Source of the DNA: Mycobacterium sp. 1081908.1
Lineage (GTDB): Bacteria; Actinomycetota; Actinomycetes; Mycobacteriales; Mycobacteriaceae
Length of the DNA: 64,000 nt
Assembly: GCF_001673535.1 (NCBI RefSeq)
Contig: NZ_LZLY01000005.1
Location: 1-64,000 of the forward strand
Direction of reading: 5' to 3'
The notes beneath the pieces are model-generated. The model was not told the origin of the DNA. It did not search any database and saw only the letters and a list, made by a program, of their open reading frames with translations. Of this stretch, positions 25,435-34,268 are shown one piece after another (the stretch's first letter is position 1; every line of letters starts with the position of its first letter). A program made the position numbers and the translations under genes.

Positions 25435-26210
25435 ATCGGCAGCCTCACGTCGGACACGAACGCGTCGCGCAGCCAGGAGACGAAGTCGTTCCACACCCCG
25501 GTGACCAGCAGGGCGCCGACGGCGATCAGCAGCGCGCCCCCGAAGATCTGGATGGCCCGGGTGTGCCGCCGCAGCCAGCCCAGCGCCCCCACCGCCCCCG
25601 CCGAACCGAACGCCAGCAGCACGAACGGGATGCCCAGCCCCAGGCAGTAGGCGATCACCAGCGCGACGCCGCGCGCGACGTTGGCGCCGTCGGTGGCCGA
25701 CGCGACGGTGATCACCCCGGTCAGCGTGGGCCCCAGGCACGGCGTCCACCCGAGCGCGAATACCGCGCCGAGCAGGGGCGCCCCCGCGACCGTGGTCAGC
25801 TGGCGCGGGCTGAACCGGGCCTGGCGCTGCAGCGCCGGGATGAGGCCCACGAACACCAGCCCCATCACGATCGTCAGCACGCCGCCGACGCGCTGCAGCA
25901 GCAGCTGATTGGTGATCAGGGCGGTGGTCATGCCGAGGACGGCGACGGTCCCGAGCACGAACACCGTGGTGAAGCCGGCGACGAACAACGCGGCGGATCC
26001 CGCGACCCGCCACCGGGCGGCCGGCGGCGCCTTGAGGGCGCCGGGTGGCGGTTGCTCGTCCACCCCGACGACCGCGGCCAGGTAGGACAGGTAGCCCGGG
26101 ACCAGTGGCACCACACACGGCGAGGCGAACGACACCAGCCCGGCCAGCAGGCACGCGCCGAGCGCCAGCAGCAGCGGCCCGGCGGCGGCGATCTGGGCGA
26201 AGCCGGTCAC
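25431..26210 (-). CDS. ccdA: CcdA-type thiol-disulphide membrane transporter
   Basis: 259 residues from GTG 26210, overlapping the stop of the thioredoxin-like gene. DsbD-beta/CcdA family with six helices and the two reactive cysteines: SFASPCVVPLVPGYLS in the first helix and GWTPCLGPTLTGV in the fourth. It passes electrons from cytoplasmic thioredoxin across the membrane to keep apocytochrome haem-binding cysteines reduced, probably through the lipoprotein encoded just upstream. A longer in-frame extension to 26534 is the shadow of that upstream gene. Confidence 0.94.
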   Translation of the reverse strand: MTGFAQIAAAGPLLLALGACLLAGLVSFASPCVVPLVPGYLSYLAAVVGVDEQPPPGALKAPPAARWRVAGSAALFVAGFTTVFVLGTVAVLGMTTALITNQLLLQRVGGVLTIVMGLVFVGLIPALQRQARFSPRQLTTVAGAPLLGAVFALGWTPCLGPTLTGVITVASATDGANVARGVALVIAYCLGLGIPFVLLAFGSAGAVGALGWLRRHTRAIQIFGGALLIAVGALLVTGVWNDFVSWLRDAFVSDVRLPI

Positions 26211-26797
26211 TGCCCGGCCACCCGCTGCACGACGGGCTGCAGGTCCTGGGCCAAAAGTTCGCGCAGGAACACGGCCGCGACCCGGTGCTCGCGATCCAGC
26301 ACCAGCGTGGACGGGATCACGGTGGTGGGGTACCTGCCACCGAACGCGATCAGGGTGCGCATCGCCGGATCGTAGATGGACGGGTAGCTGACGTGGTGAT
26401 CGTCGACGAAGTCCAGGGCCGCCTGCCGGTTGTTGTCCCGGACGTCGATGCCCAGAAAGGACACCCCGGCACCCCGGGTGGCGTCGTACACCTGCTGCAG
26501 CTGGGCGACCTCGGCGCGGCACGGGCCGCACCACTGGCCCCAGATGTTGACGACGACGACGCGGCCGGCGAAGACCGGGTCGTTCAGCGACAGCGGGTGC
26601 GCGGGGTCGGCCAGGTCCGGCCCGGACAGCGGGCCCGGCCGGCCGCGGCTGGACGGCGGGTCGTAATAGATGTCGGTCTTGCCGCCGGGCGAGACGAATT
26701 CGAAGGTGCCGCCCTGGGCCACCGCGTCGCGACCCGAGCAGCCAGCCAGCAAAATGGCCACCGCTGCCCCGGCCATCGCCAGCCGCCGGATCGTCAT
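26207..26797 (-). CDS. Thioredoxin-like (TlpA/ResA-type) lipoprotein
   Basis: 196 residues from ATG 26797, overlapping the upstream stop. A lipoprotein signal peptide (MTIRRLAMAGAAVAILLAGCSG) with lipobox LLAGC puts the lipid anchor at Cys20. The thioredoxin fold carries WGQWCGPCRAEVAQL, the CGPC active site, and the cis-Pro in VIPSTLVLDREHRVAA. It most likely receives electrons from the adjacent CcdA and reduces apocytochrome c thiols on the outer face of the membrane, as ResA does. Confidence 0.92.
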   Translation of the reverse strand: MTIRRLAMAGAAVAILLAGCSGRDAVAQGGTFEFVSPGGKTDIYYDPPSSRGRPGPLSGPDLADPAHPLSLNDPVFAGRVVVVNIWGQWCGPCRAEVAQLQQVYDATRGAGVSFLGIDVRDNNRQAALDFVDDHHVSYPSIYDPAMRTLIAFGGRYPTTVIPSTLVLDREHRVAAVFLRELLAQDLQPVVQRVAGQ

Positions 26798-27402
26798 GGC
26801 GCCGCGGGTTGGAAGTACTCGATGTCGACGAGGCGATCGCCGTCGTAGACGAGGGTGGTCACCGAGGCGAGCCCGCATTCCCGGCGCCGCGGGTCGTGCC
26901 AGAGCCGCCGGCCGCTCAGGTGCAGCCGCAGCGTCCACACCGGCAGCTGGTGGCTGACGCACACCACCTCCTGCCCGGTGCCGCGGGCGCGTGCCTTGTC
27001 CACCGCGGTCGTCATCCGGGCCGCGATCTCGGCGTAGGGCTCCCCCCACGACGGGGTGAACGGGTTGCGCAGTTGCCACCAGAACCGCGGGTCGCGCCAG
27101 GCGCCGTCGCCCGGGCCGACGCGGCGGCCCTCGAAGAAGTTCAGCGATTCGATCAGGTCGGGGTCGGTGTCGACGGCCAGGCCGTGCTTTGCGGCGATGG
27201 GCGCGGCGGTCTCCTGGGCCCGCTGCAGCGGGGAGGCGATGACGGCGGCGACGTCGCGGTCGGCCAGCGCCTCGGCGACCGCGTCCGCCTGCGCCCGCCC
27301 CCTCTCGGACAGGCGGAATCCGGGCAGGCGGCCGTAGAGGACGCCGCTGGGGTTGTGCACCTCGCCGTGGCGCACCACGTGGACTTTGGTCTGCTCGGCC
27401 AT
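26794..27402 (-). CDS. Histidine phosphatase (phosphoglycerate mutase-like) family protein (Rv0525-like)
   Basis: 202 residues from ATG 27402, joined to hemL by ATGA-type overlap. The phosphohistidine motif VVRHGEVHN is near residue 10, with IASPLQRAQETA and VVCVSHQLPVWTLRLHL carrying the second His. This is the branch 1 fold, but no motif singles out glycolytic phosphoglycerate mutase; it may act on a small phosphate ester. Its position between hemL and the cytochrome c genes is conserved in mycobacteria as I recall. Confidence 0.9.
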   Translation of the reverse strand: MAEQTKVHVVRHGEVHNPSGVLYGRLPGFRLSERGRAQADAVAEALADRDVAAVIASPLQRAQETAAPIAAKHGLAVDTDPDLIESLNFFEGRRVGPGDGAWRDPRFWWQLRNPFTPSWGEPYAEIAARMTTAVDKARARGTGQEVVCVSHQLPVWTLRLHLSGRRLWHDPRRRECGLASVTTLVYDGDRLVDIEYFQPAAP

Positions 27403-28733
27403 CAGGGCCTGTCCTCCTGGGCTGCCGCGCGGGCCGCGAGCGCGAGCCCGGCGGCGATCCGGTCGAATGCGTCGTCGTCCAGGGCCGTCGAGACGAACCA
27501 CGCCTCGAAGGCGCTGCACGGCGGGTAGACGCCCGCGTTGAGCAGGGCGTGGAAGAACGGCGGGTAACGCCAGGTCTCGCTGGCCCGCGCGGAGGCGAAG
27601 TCGGTCACCGGCGTCTCGGAGAAGAAGAGGCTGAGCATGTTGCCGGCCCGCGGAACCTGATGCGGCACACCGGCTTTCGTCAGCGCCTCGGACAGCAGCC
27701 CGGCCAGGCGGTCGGCGTTGGCGTCCAGCGCGGCGTAGGCCGCGTCGTCGGCCGCGCGCAGCGTGGCCAGCCCGGCGGCCACCGCCACCGGGTTCCCCGA
27801 CAGCGTGCCGGCCTGATACACCGGGCCCAGCGGCGCCAGCCGCTCCATCACCTCGGCGCGCCCGCCGAACGCGGCGGCCGGCAGCCCGCCGCTCATCACC
27901 TTGCCGAAGGTGAACAGGTCGGCGGCGACGGGATCGATTCCGTACCAACCGCTTCGGCTGACCCGGAACCCCGTCATCACCTCGTCGACGATCAGCAGCG
28001 CGCCGTGCTCGGCGGTGATCGCGCGCAGCGCCGCGTTGTAGCCCGGCGCCGGCGGGACGACGCCCATGTTGCCCGGGCTGGCCTCGGTGATCACCGCGGC
28101 GATCTCGTCGCCGAACCGGGCGAACGTCTGCCGAACGGCGGCGATGTCGTTGTAGGGCAACACGATCGTGTCGGCCGCGGCCGCGCCGGTCACCCCGGGC
28201 GAGGACGGCAGGCCCAGCGTCGCCACGCCGGAACCCGCGTCGGCGAGCAGCGCGTCGACATGGCCGTGGTAGCAGCCGGAGAACTTGACGACCTTGGCCC
28301 TGCCGGTGAACCCGCGGGCCAGCCGGACGGCGCTCATCGTGGCCTCGGTGCCGGAGTTCACCAGCCGGATCCGCTCGACCGGCGCCACCCGCCCGATGAT
28401 CTCGGCGGCCAGCTGGCTCTCCGCCGGCGTCGGCGCCCCGAACGACAGGCCCGAGGCGGCGGCCGTGGCGACGGCGTCGACGACGGCGGGGTGGGCGTGG
28501 CCCAGGATCATCGGCCCCCAGGAGCACACCAGGTCGACGTAGCGGATGCCGTCGGCGTCGGTCAGCCGGCACCCGTTCGCCTCGGTGATGAAGCGCGGGG
28601 TGCCGCCGACCGCGGTGAACGCGCGCACCGGAGAATTCACCCCGCCGGGGATGACGGCGCAGGCGTCCTCGAACAGCCGCGCCGACGCCGCCGTCGTCGC
28701 GGCGTGCGCGGTGGCCTGGTCACTGCTACCCAT
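27402..28733 (-). CDS. hemL: Glutamate-1-semialdehyde 2,1-aminomutase
   Basis: 443 residues from ATG 28733. Class III aminotransferase fold: [16 protein letters not shown] near the N-terminus, [15 protein letters not shown] for phosphate binding, [13 protein letters not shown] with the cofactor Asp, and [18 protein letters not shown] with the PLP Lys. It converts glutamate-1-semialdehyde to 5-aminolevulinate, the substrate of HemB encoded at 42846-43826. It heads a minus-strand run into the System II cytochrome c genes, so haem precursor supply and haem attachment appear to be transcribed together. Confidence 0.96.
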   Translation of the reverse strand: MGSSDQATAHAATTAASARLFEDACAVIPGGVNSPVRAFTAVGGTPRFITEANGCRLTDADGIRYVDLVCSWGPMILGHAHPAVVDAVATAAASGLSFGAPTPAESQLAAEIIGRVAPVERIRLVNSGTEATMSAVRLARGFTGRAKVVKFSGCYHGHVDALLADAGSGVATLGLPSSPGVTGAAAADTIVLPYNDIAAVRQTFARFGDEIAAVITEASPGNMGVVPPAPGYNAALRAITAEHGALLIVDEVMTGFRVSRSGWYGIDPVAADLFTFGKVMSGGLPAAAFGGRAEVMERLAPLGPVYQAGTLSGNPVAVAAGLATLRAADDAAYAALDANADRLAGLLSEALTKAGVPHQVPRAGNMLSLFFSETPVTDFASARASETWRYPPFFHALLNAGVYPPCSAFEAWFVSTALDDDAFDRIAAGLALAARAAAQEDRP

Positions 28734-28893
28734 GCCGACCAGTGTCCCAGCCTCGGCCGATCGTTCAACTACAGGGTGTAGCAGAGCGGCGGCCGTCAGG
28801 CGTCTTGCTGGTCGGCCTGCAGGTCGCGGCGGGCGGCCTCGCCGGCTTCGTCGCCCGGTGAATCGGCCATGACGCGACACTACGCTTGCGCAG

Positions 28894-29769
28894 GTGACAC
28901 GGCAGATGGCCGCCGACGTCGCTTCGGCGAGGGTTGCCGCGGTCCGAGACGACCCACGCGGCCGGCTGGCACTGATGCGGGAGCTCTACGAGGTCCCGGC
29001 CGACGTGGACCGCGGCCACCTGCCGTTTCGGCAGGCAGCGTCGGCCTTCATGGGCTGGCAGCTGCGACGCGGACTGCTCAACCCGGCCGGCGGGCCGGCC
29101 CCGGGGAGCCCCTGGTGGCGCGCGATGAACGAGCGCCTGCTCCGCGACGGATGGGAGGCGCGCGCTCTCGCATTCGGCCATCCCGGCGATCCCGGCTCTC
29201 CGGCGGTCGCCGCCGCGCTCGAGTTCATCCGCCGGCCCTCGGCCCGACGCTGGTATCGGGCGCACAACGTCAGCGTCGTCAGCGCATACCTCGGAAACCA
29301 GCACCTGGCCTCCCGAGAGTCCCGCGTCGAGCGCTTCTTCATCAACCTGGTCCTGATGCGTGTGCTCTACGCCCACGCCCTGGTCGCCGCCCCCCGCCTC
29401 GCCCTCGGCTGGCTGGCCCCGGCGGGCCGGCCGCTGGGCGACCCGCGCCTGGGCATGACAGGGATCTTCCTGTCCCTCTCCCGAGTGCTCCCCGATCGCT
29501 ATCCGCTCGGCGATGACCTCGCTCCCTACCTGCGGGCCGAGCACGGGGTCGGGCATCTGCTCGATGTCGGGGTCATTCAACCCCGAGTCAGACTTCTCTA
29601 CGACTGGTCGGCAAGCGAGCTGGCCATTCCCGGGCTGCGACGGCTCCTGGATGACCAAACCCCTTGTTACGCATGGCCGTCAGACGATCATCAGCCGTGG
29701 CATCCGCCCCCGTCTCGCGCGGCCCGGCTGGCGCGCAACCTGCTGCCCGCGACGCGCCGAACGTCTTGA
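28894..29769 (+). CDS. Conserved hypothetical protein, family not recognised
   Basis: 291 residues from GTG 28894 ([20 protein letters not shown]). Mostly helical, Arg- and Leu-rich, with no signal peptide and no clear membrane helix, although [29 protein letters not shown] (about 149-177) is hydrophobic enough to associate with a membrane. Distinctive stretches are [29 protein letters not shown] and [20 protein letters not shown] cannot assign a family. It is followed 32 bp later by a DUF385 protein and may share its transcript. Confidence 0.7.
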   Translation: MTRQMAADVASARVAAVRDDPRGRLALMRELYEVPADVDRGHLPFRQAASAFMGWQLRRGLLNPAGGPAPGSPWWRAMNERLLRDGWEARALAFGHPGDPGSPAVAAALEFIRRPSARRWYRAHNVSVVSAYLGNQHLASRESRVERFFINLVLMRVLYAHALVAAPRLALGWLAPAGRPLGDPRLGMTGIFLSLSRVLPDRYPLGDDLAPYLRAEHGVGHLLDVGVIQPRVRLLYDWSASELAIPGLRRLLDDQTPCYAWPSDDHQPWHPPPSRAARLARNLLPATRRTS

Positions 29770-29801
29770 TGCCGGCCGGGGCGGACGAGTTGGATAGGGG
29801 T

Positions 29802-30197
29802 ATGCAACTTCCTCAAGGACTCGCGCGGTTCAATCGGCACGTCACCAACCCCGTCCAGCGGCTGTGGGCCGGCTGGGCACCGACGTTCTGCATCGTCGAA
29901 CATGTCGGACGGCGCTCCGGGAAGCCGTACCGCACCCCGGTGACCGTCTTCACCGCCGAGGTCGACGGCAAGCCCGGGGTCGCGATCCTGCTGACCTACG
30001 GACCCGACCGCGACTGGCTGAAGAACATCACCGCGGCCGGCAGCGCGCGGATCCGGCGCTACGGCAAGACGTTCGGCGTCGCCGACCCGCGGGTGGTCAG
30101 CAAGGCCGAGGCGGCACCGCACGTTGCCCGCGGGTGGCGCCCGGTATTCGCCCGGCTGCCGTTCGAGCAAGCGGTGTTGCTCACCAAGACCGACTGA
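29802..30197 (+). CDS. Nitroreductase-family deazaflavin-dependent oxidoreductase (DUF385)
   Basis: 131 residues from ATG 29802 (MQLPQGLARFNRHVTNPVQRLWAG), preceded by a weak AGGGG; a frame open to 29664 lies inside the upstream gene. FCIVEHVGRRSGKPYRTPVTVF and ILLTYGPDRDWLKNITAAGSARIRRYGK are the split-barrel core found in F420-binding Ddn relatives. The substrate is unknown. Its 3' end overlaps by 17 bp the 3' end of the convergent permease gene. Confidence 0.88.
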   Translation: MQLPQGLARFNRHVTNPVQRLWAGWAPTFCIVEHVGRRSGKPYRTPVTVFTAEVDGKPGVAILLTYGPDRDWLKNITAAGSARIRRYGKTFGVADPRVVSKAEAAPHVARGWRPVFARLPFEQAVLLTKTD

Positions 30198-31548
30198 CCC
30201 GGCCGCGGGTCCGGGCGAGGAAGTACAGCCCGAGCACCACCGCCCAGGACAGCAGGGACAGCCACAGCTGGCTGCGCGCCGAGCGGTCGAACGCCATCTG
30301 CACCAGCACGGCGGTGATGCCGGCGAGGGTGAGGATCGACAGCACCGGGAAGAACCACATCTTCACCCGCAGCCGCTCCTCAGATGTCCTGCGCCGCAGG
30401 ATGATCTGCGACAGTGCGATCAGCCAGTAGACGAACAAAATGATGGCGCCCGACGAGTTGAGCAGGAAGAGGAACACGGTGCCGGGCGCGAGCCACGCCA
30501 TGATGACGCAGCCGAACCCGACCGCCGACGAGCACAGGATGGCGATGTGGGGCACCCCGCGCCCGCTGAGCCTGACGAGCCGGGCCGGCGCCTCGCCCCG
30601 GTCGGCGACCACGAACAACATGCGCGACGCGGTGTACAGGCCCGAGTTCAGGCAGGACAGCACCGCGGTCAGGACGACGGCGTTCATCACCTGATCCGCG
30701 CCGCGCAAGCCCATGTGCTTGAACGCCGCGACGTAGGGCGAGGTGCCCACCTCGACCGAATCCCAGGGCTGGATCACCGCGAGCAGGAAGACCGAGCCGA
30801 CGAAGAAGATCGCGATGCGCGCCACCACCGATCGCGTCGCGCGCTGGACCGCCAGCTCGGGGTCGCGGCTTTCGGCGGCGGCGACGGTGACGATCTCGGC
30901 GCCGACCATGGAGAAGATCACCACCACGATGGCCGCGAAGACCGCCCCGACACCCTTGGGGAAGAACCCGCCGTGCGAGGTGAGGTTGGCGAAGTCCGCG
31001 CGGTGACCGGGCCACAGGCCGAACACGAACAGCGCGCCGAGGCCGAGAAAGATCGCGATCGTGGCGACTTTGATTCCGGCGAACCAGAATTCGAACTCGC
31101 CGAAGGACGACACCGAGAACAGGTTCGTCGCGGTCATCAGCACCATCAGGCACAGCGAGAGCAGCCACAGCGGCGCGTGGAACCAGTAGCCCAGGACCTT
31201 GCCGCCGGCAACGGCCTCGAACCCGACCACGATCACCCAGAAGTACCAATACAGCCACGCGACCGAGAACCCGGCCCAGCCGCCCAATGCGCTTGCCGCG
31301 TAATCGGCGAACGATCCCGTCGACGGGTTGGCGGCGGCCATCTCGCCCAGCATCCGCATCACCAGGACGATCAGCAGGCCGCACAGCGCGTAGGTCAGGA
31401 ACGCGGCCGGCCCGGTGTCCTTGATCACCACGCCGGACCCGACGAACAGGCCCGCGCCGATCACGCCGCCGAGCGCGATCATGCTGAGCTGCCGCTGCGA
31501 CAGCCCTTGCCGCAGTTGCGTGCCGCTGGCCACGGTTAACCACATCAC
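30181..31548 (-). CDS. gabP: APC-superfamily amino acid permease (GabP-like, Rv0522-like)
   Basis: 455 residues from GTG 31548 (ATG 31545 is equally possible); no strong ribosome site is seen. About 12 membrane helices. The first shows the unwound-helix signature SMIALGGVIGAGLFVGSG; EMAAANPSTGSFADYA and FWVIVVGFEAVAGGKVLGYW are typical of the amino acid transporter family that holds GabP, AnsP and LysP. GABA specificity rests only on recalled synteny with M. tuberculosis gabP, so the symbol is tentative. It stands alone between convergent and divergent neighbours. Confidence 0.85.
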   Translation of the reverse strand: MMWLTVASGTQLRQGLSQRQLSMIALGGVIGAGLFVGSGVVIKDTGPAAFLTYALCGLLIVLVMRMLGEMAAANPSTGSFADYAASALGGWAGFSVAWLYWYFWVIVVGFEAVAGGKVLGYWFHAPLWLLSLCLMVLMTATNLFSVSSFGEFEFWFAGIKVATIAIFLGLGALFVFGLWPGHRADFANLTSHGGFFPKGVGAVFAAIVVVIFSMVGAEIVTVAAAESRDPELAVQRATRSVVARIAIFFVGSVFLLAVIQPWDSVEVGTSPYVAAFKHMGLRGADQVMNAVVLTAVLSCLNSGLYTASRMLFVVADRGEAPARLVRLSGRGVPHIAILCSSAVGFGCVIMAWLAPGTVFLFLLNSSGAIILFVYWLIALSQIILRRRTSEERLRVKMWFFPVLSILTLAGITAVLVQMAFDRSARSQLWLSLLSWAVVLGLYFLARTRGRVSRSW

Positions 31549-31593
31549 ATCGCCGGGCGGGGCGCGACCGGATCGAGCGCCTCGTCACGGCGC

Positions 31594-31650
31594 CGAGACT
31601 GCGCACCGATCGCGAGTTTTTGCGAAAATCACGCGCTCACCGCAGTCTCG
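31594..31650. terminator. Long inverted repeat between permease and MHS transporter genes
   Basis: CGAGACTGCG (31594-31603) and its perfect complement CGCAGTCTCG (31641-31650) flank a 37-nt loop. The loop itself contains CGCG/CGCG and TTTT/AAAA pairing around TGCG. It lies downstream of the minus-strand MHS transporter (stop at 31686) and upstream of the permease start, so it most likely ends the MHS transcript. It could be a regulatory hairpin instead. Confidence 0.5.
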
Positions 31651-31685
31651 ATGTGAAGGGCGGGCGCGGCGCGCGGCCGGTCAGC

Positions 31686-33026
31686 TCACAGGTACAGGTC
31701 TTGATCCCGGATCAGCGCGGTGGCGACCACGCTGATGACCGCCGTCGCCACCAGGTACCCGCACGCCAGCCACGGCTTGCCGCCGGCGGCGGCGATCAGC
31801 GCGGTGAGGATCATCGGTGTGACGCCGGAGGCGTAGACGCCCGAGAACTGGTAAACGAACGACAACCCGGTGTAGCGGGTGGCGGTGGGATACAGCGCCG
31901 AGTACAGCGTGCCCTGCGCGCCGTAGAACAGCGCGTGCACGACACCGAACACGACCACCATCGCGAGGCCGAACAGGAGTAGGTTTTTCGTGCCGAACAA
32001 CGCGAAGGCGGGGAACGCCAGCAGGCCGTAGCCCGCCACGCCGACCAAATACACCCGCCGCGGCCCGAACCGGTCGGTCAGGATTCCGGACACCGGCAGC
32101 AGCGCCGCCATCAGCAGCGCGGCGACGGTCACCACCACCAGAACCGACACCTTGTTGAACCCCAACGCGCCGGTGGCGTAGCTGATCGCGAAGACGCCCC
32201 AGGTGTTGAAGGCCGAACCCTCGGCCCACCGCGAGAGCAGCCCAAGCACGGTGTTGCGCCGGGATCGGGGTTCGCGGACGACCTCGCGGATGGGAACGGT
32301 GGACATCGCCTCGAGCTGCGCCAGCTCGCGAAACGCCGGCGTCTCCTCGACCCGCAACCGGACCACGATGCCGATCGCCACCAGCACCAGGCTCAGCAGG
32401 AACCCGATCCGCCAGCCGTACGCCAGGAACCGCGCCTGGCCCAGCCCGATCTGCAGGCCCGCGAAAATGCCGGTGCCCAAGGCCAATCCGAGCGCCAAAC
32501 CGACCTGCGGGATCGCGCCGAAGCGCCCGCGGCGGCCCGCGGGGCTGTGCTCGACGGCCAGCAGCACCGCGCCGGCCCACTCCCCGCCGAGCGCGAAGCC
32601 CTGCAGGATGCGCAGCGTCAGCAGCAGCACCGGCGCCCACGCGCCGATCTGGGCGGCGGTCGGCAGAACCCCGATCAGCGCCGTGGCGACGCCCATGATC
32701 AGCATCGTCAGCGCCAGGCTGCGCTTGCGACCGATCCGGTCCCCGATGTGCCCGAACACCAGGCCGCCGATCGGTCGCATGACGAACCCGACGGCGAACG
32801 TCGCGAACGCCAGAAGCGTTCCCACCAACGAGGTTTCGTTGGGGAAGAACACCTTGCTGAACACCAGGCCCGCCGCGGTGGCGTACAGGAAGAAGTCGTA
32901 CCACTCCACGGTGGTGCCCAGCAGGCTCGCGGCGACCACGATGCGCAGCCGCCGACGCCGTTCGACGTCGGATTCCTCGTGACCTTGCGGCGCGGCGACG
33001 GCCGCGACGGGCAGCGTGGTTGCCAT
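31686..33026 (-). CDS. MHS-family (metabolite:H+ symporter) MFS transporter
   Basis: 446 residues from ATG 33026, 3 bp after the SsuD-like gene. Major facilitator with 12 helices and the MHS hallmarks: IVVAASLLGTTVEWYDFFLYATAAGLVF at helix 1, GFVMRPIGGLVFGHIGDRIGRKRSLALTM with the loop 2-3 motif, and LQGFALGGEWAGAVLL. Such transporters carry small organic anions such as sulfonates, osmolytes or dicarboxylates. The tight link with an alkanesulfonate-monooxygenase relative suggests uptake of a sulfonate or similar sulfur source. Confidence 0.9.
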   Translation of the reverse strand: MATTLPVAAVAAPQGHEESDVERRRRLRIVVAASLLGTTVEWYDFFLYATAAGLVFSKVFFPNETSLVGTLLAFATFAVGFVMRPIGGLVFGHIGDRIGRKRSLALTMLIMGVATALIGVLPTAAQIGAWAPVLLLTLRILQGFALGGEWAGAVLLAVEHSPAGRRGRFGAIPQVGLALGLALGTGIFAGLQIGLGQARFLAYGWRIGFLLSLVLVAIGIVVRLRVEETPAFRELAQLEAMSTVPIREVVREPRSRRNTVLGLLSRWAEGSAFNTWGVFAISYATGALGFNKVSVLVVVTVAALLMAALLPVSGILTDRFGPRRVYLVGVAGYGLLAFPAFALFGTKNLLLFGLAMVVVFGVVHALFYGAQGTLYSALYPTATRYTGLSFVYQFSGVYASGVTPMILTALIAAAGGKPWLACGYLVATAVISVVATALIRDQDLYL

Positions 33027-33029
33027 GGC

Positions 33030-34175
33030 CTACTGCGCGGACGCGATCGCGAACGGGGTCGCCGGTGCCGGCTGCGATTGGCGGTTCGGGTGCTGCCACA
33101 AGCCCTTTCGCTCGAGCAGCGGCAGCACACCCTCACCGAACCAATACGCCTCCTCCAGATGCGGATAGCCCGACAGGATGAAGTGGCTGATGCCGAGCCG
33201 CGAGTACTCGGCCAGCCGTTCGGCCACCTCGGCGTGCGACCCGACCAGCGCGGTGCCCGCGCCGCCGCGCACCAGGCCCACCCCGGCCCACAGGTTGGGC
33301 CCGACCACCAGCCGGCCGCTGTCGCCGCCGTGCAGGTCCAGCATGCGGCGCTGGCCCTCGGACTCGCTGCGGGCCAGGCTGGCCTGCACCCGCTCGACGT
33401 CGGCCGGGTCGACCGCGGCGAGCAGCCGGTCGGCCTCGGCCCACGCCTGCTCGGAGGTGTCGCGGCTGATCACGTGAATCCGCAAGCCGTACTGCAGGAT
33501 CCGCCCTCGGTCGACGGCCAGCCCACGAATCCAGTCGAGCTTTTTCGCGACGGCCGCCGGCGGCTCGCCCCAGGTGAGGTAGACGTCGGAGTAGCTGGCC
33601 GCGACCGGCCCGGCGGCACCCGACGACCCGCCGAAGAACACCGCGGGGACCGGGTCGGGCGGGTTGTTCAGCTGCGCGCCCTCGATGCGGATGTGGTCCC
33701 CGGCGAAGCTCACCGGCTCCCGCGAGGCCCACAGTTGCCGCACCACATGCAAGAACTCCGCGGTGCGGGCGTATCGCGATTCCTTGTCCAGGAAGTCGCC
33801 GTACGCGCGCTGCTCGTGCGGTTCACCGCCGGTGACGACGTTGAGCAGCAGCCTGCCGCCGGAGTGCCGCTGGAACGTCCCGGCCATCTGCGCGGCCAAG
33901 GTGGGGCTGAGCAGCCCGGGCCGGAACGCGACCAGGAACTTCAGCGTCTCGGTGCCCTCGATCAGCATCGCCGTCGTCAACCACGCGTCCTCGCACCACA
34001 ATCCGGTCGGGGTGAGCACCGCCTCGAAGCCGTTGTCCTCGGCGGCCGCGCAGATCTGGTGCAGGTACCGCAACGTCGCGGGCCGGTCACCGTGCATCGC
34101 CGTGCCGTGCCCGCCCGCGACCAGGTTTCGCGAATCCCCGTACGTCGGCAGGAACCAATGAAACGCCAGGCTCAT
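33030..34175 (-). CDS. ssuD: FMNH2-dependent alkanesulfonate monooxygenase (SsuD-like)
   Basis: 381 residues from ATG 34175 with GGAGGGTGG just upstream; the frame continues to 34229. Bacterial luciferase-like TIM barrel of the SsuD type: FHWFLPTYGDSRNLVAGGHG at the N-terminus, LKFLVAFRPGLLSPTLAAQMAGTFQRHSGGRLLLNVVTGG, FLDKESRYARTAEFL, and SHFILSGYPHLEEAYWFGEGVLPLL, with length close to the family's 380. It cleaves C-S bonds of alkanesulfonates using FMNH2 and O2, giving sulfite and an aldehyde. No flavin reductase (SsuE) is nearby, so reduced flavin must come from elsewhere. Confidence 0.9.
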   Translation of the reverse strand: MSLAFHWFLPTYGDSRNLVAGGHGTAMHGDRPATLRYLHQICAAAEDNGFEAVLTPTGLWCEDAWLTTAMLIEGTETLKFLVAFRPGLLSPTLAAQMAGTFQRHSGGRLLLNVVTGGEPHEQRAYGDFLDKESRYARTAEFLHVVRQLWASREPVSFAGDHIRIEGAQLNNPPDPVPAVFFGGSSGAAGPVAASYSDVYLTWGEPPAAVAKKLDWIRGLAVDRGRILQYGLRIHVISRDTSEQAWAEADRLLAAVDPADVERVQASLARSESEGQRRMLDLHGGDSGRLVVGPNLWAGVGLVRGGAGTALVGSHAEVAERLAEYSRLGISHFILSGYPHLEEAYWFGEGVLPLLERKGLWQHPNRQSQPAPATPFAIASAQ

Positions 34176-34268
34176 CCACCCTCCCTCGTTGTCCAACCTC
34201 CGATCGTGCGCGACATCGGCACGACGCACGAGGGTTGAAACCTCCGAGATTGGATCCGCCGTGATCCG

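Noticed and set aside
28796..28870. 24-codon minus-strand frame ([21 protein letters not shown]...)
   Set aside because: Acidic and plausible in composition, but there is no Shine-Dalgarno sequence and I know of no family, so it is too short to support.
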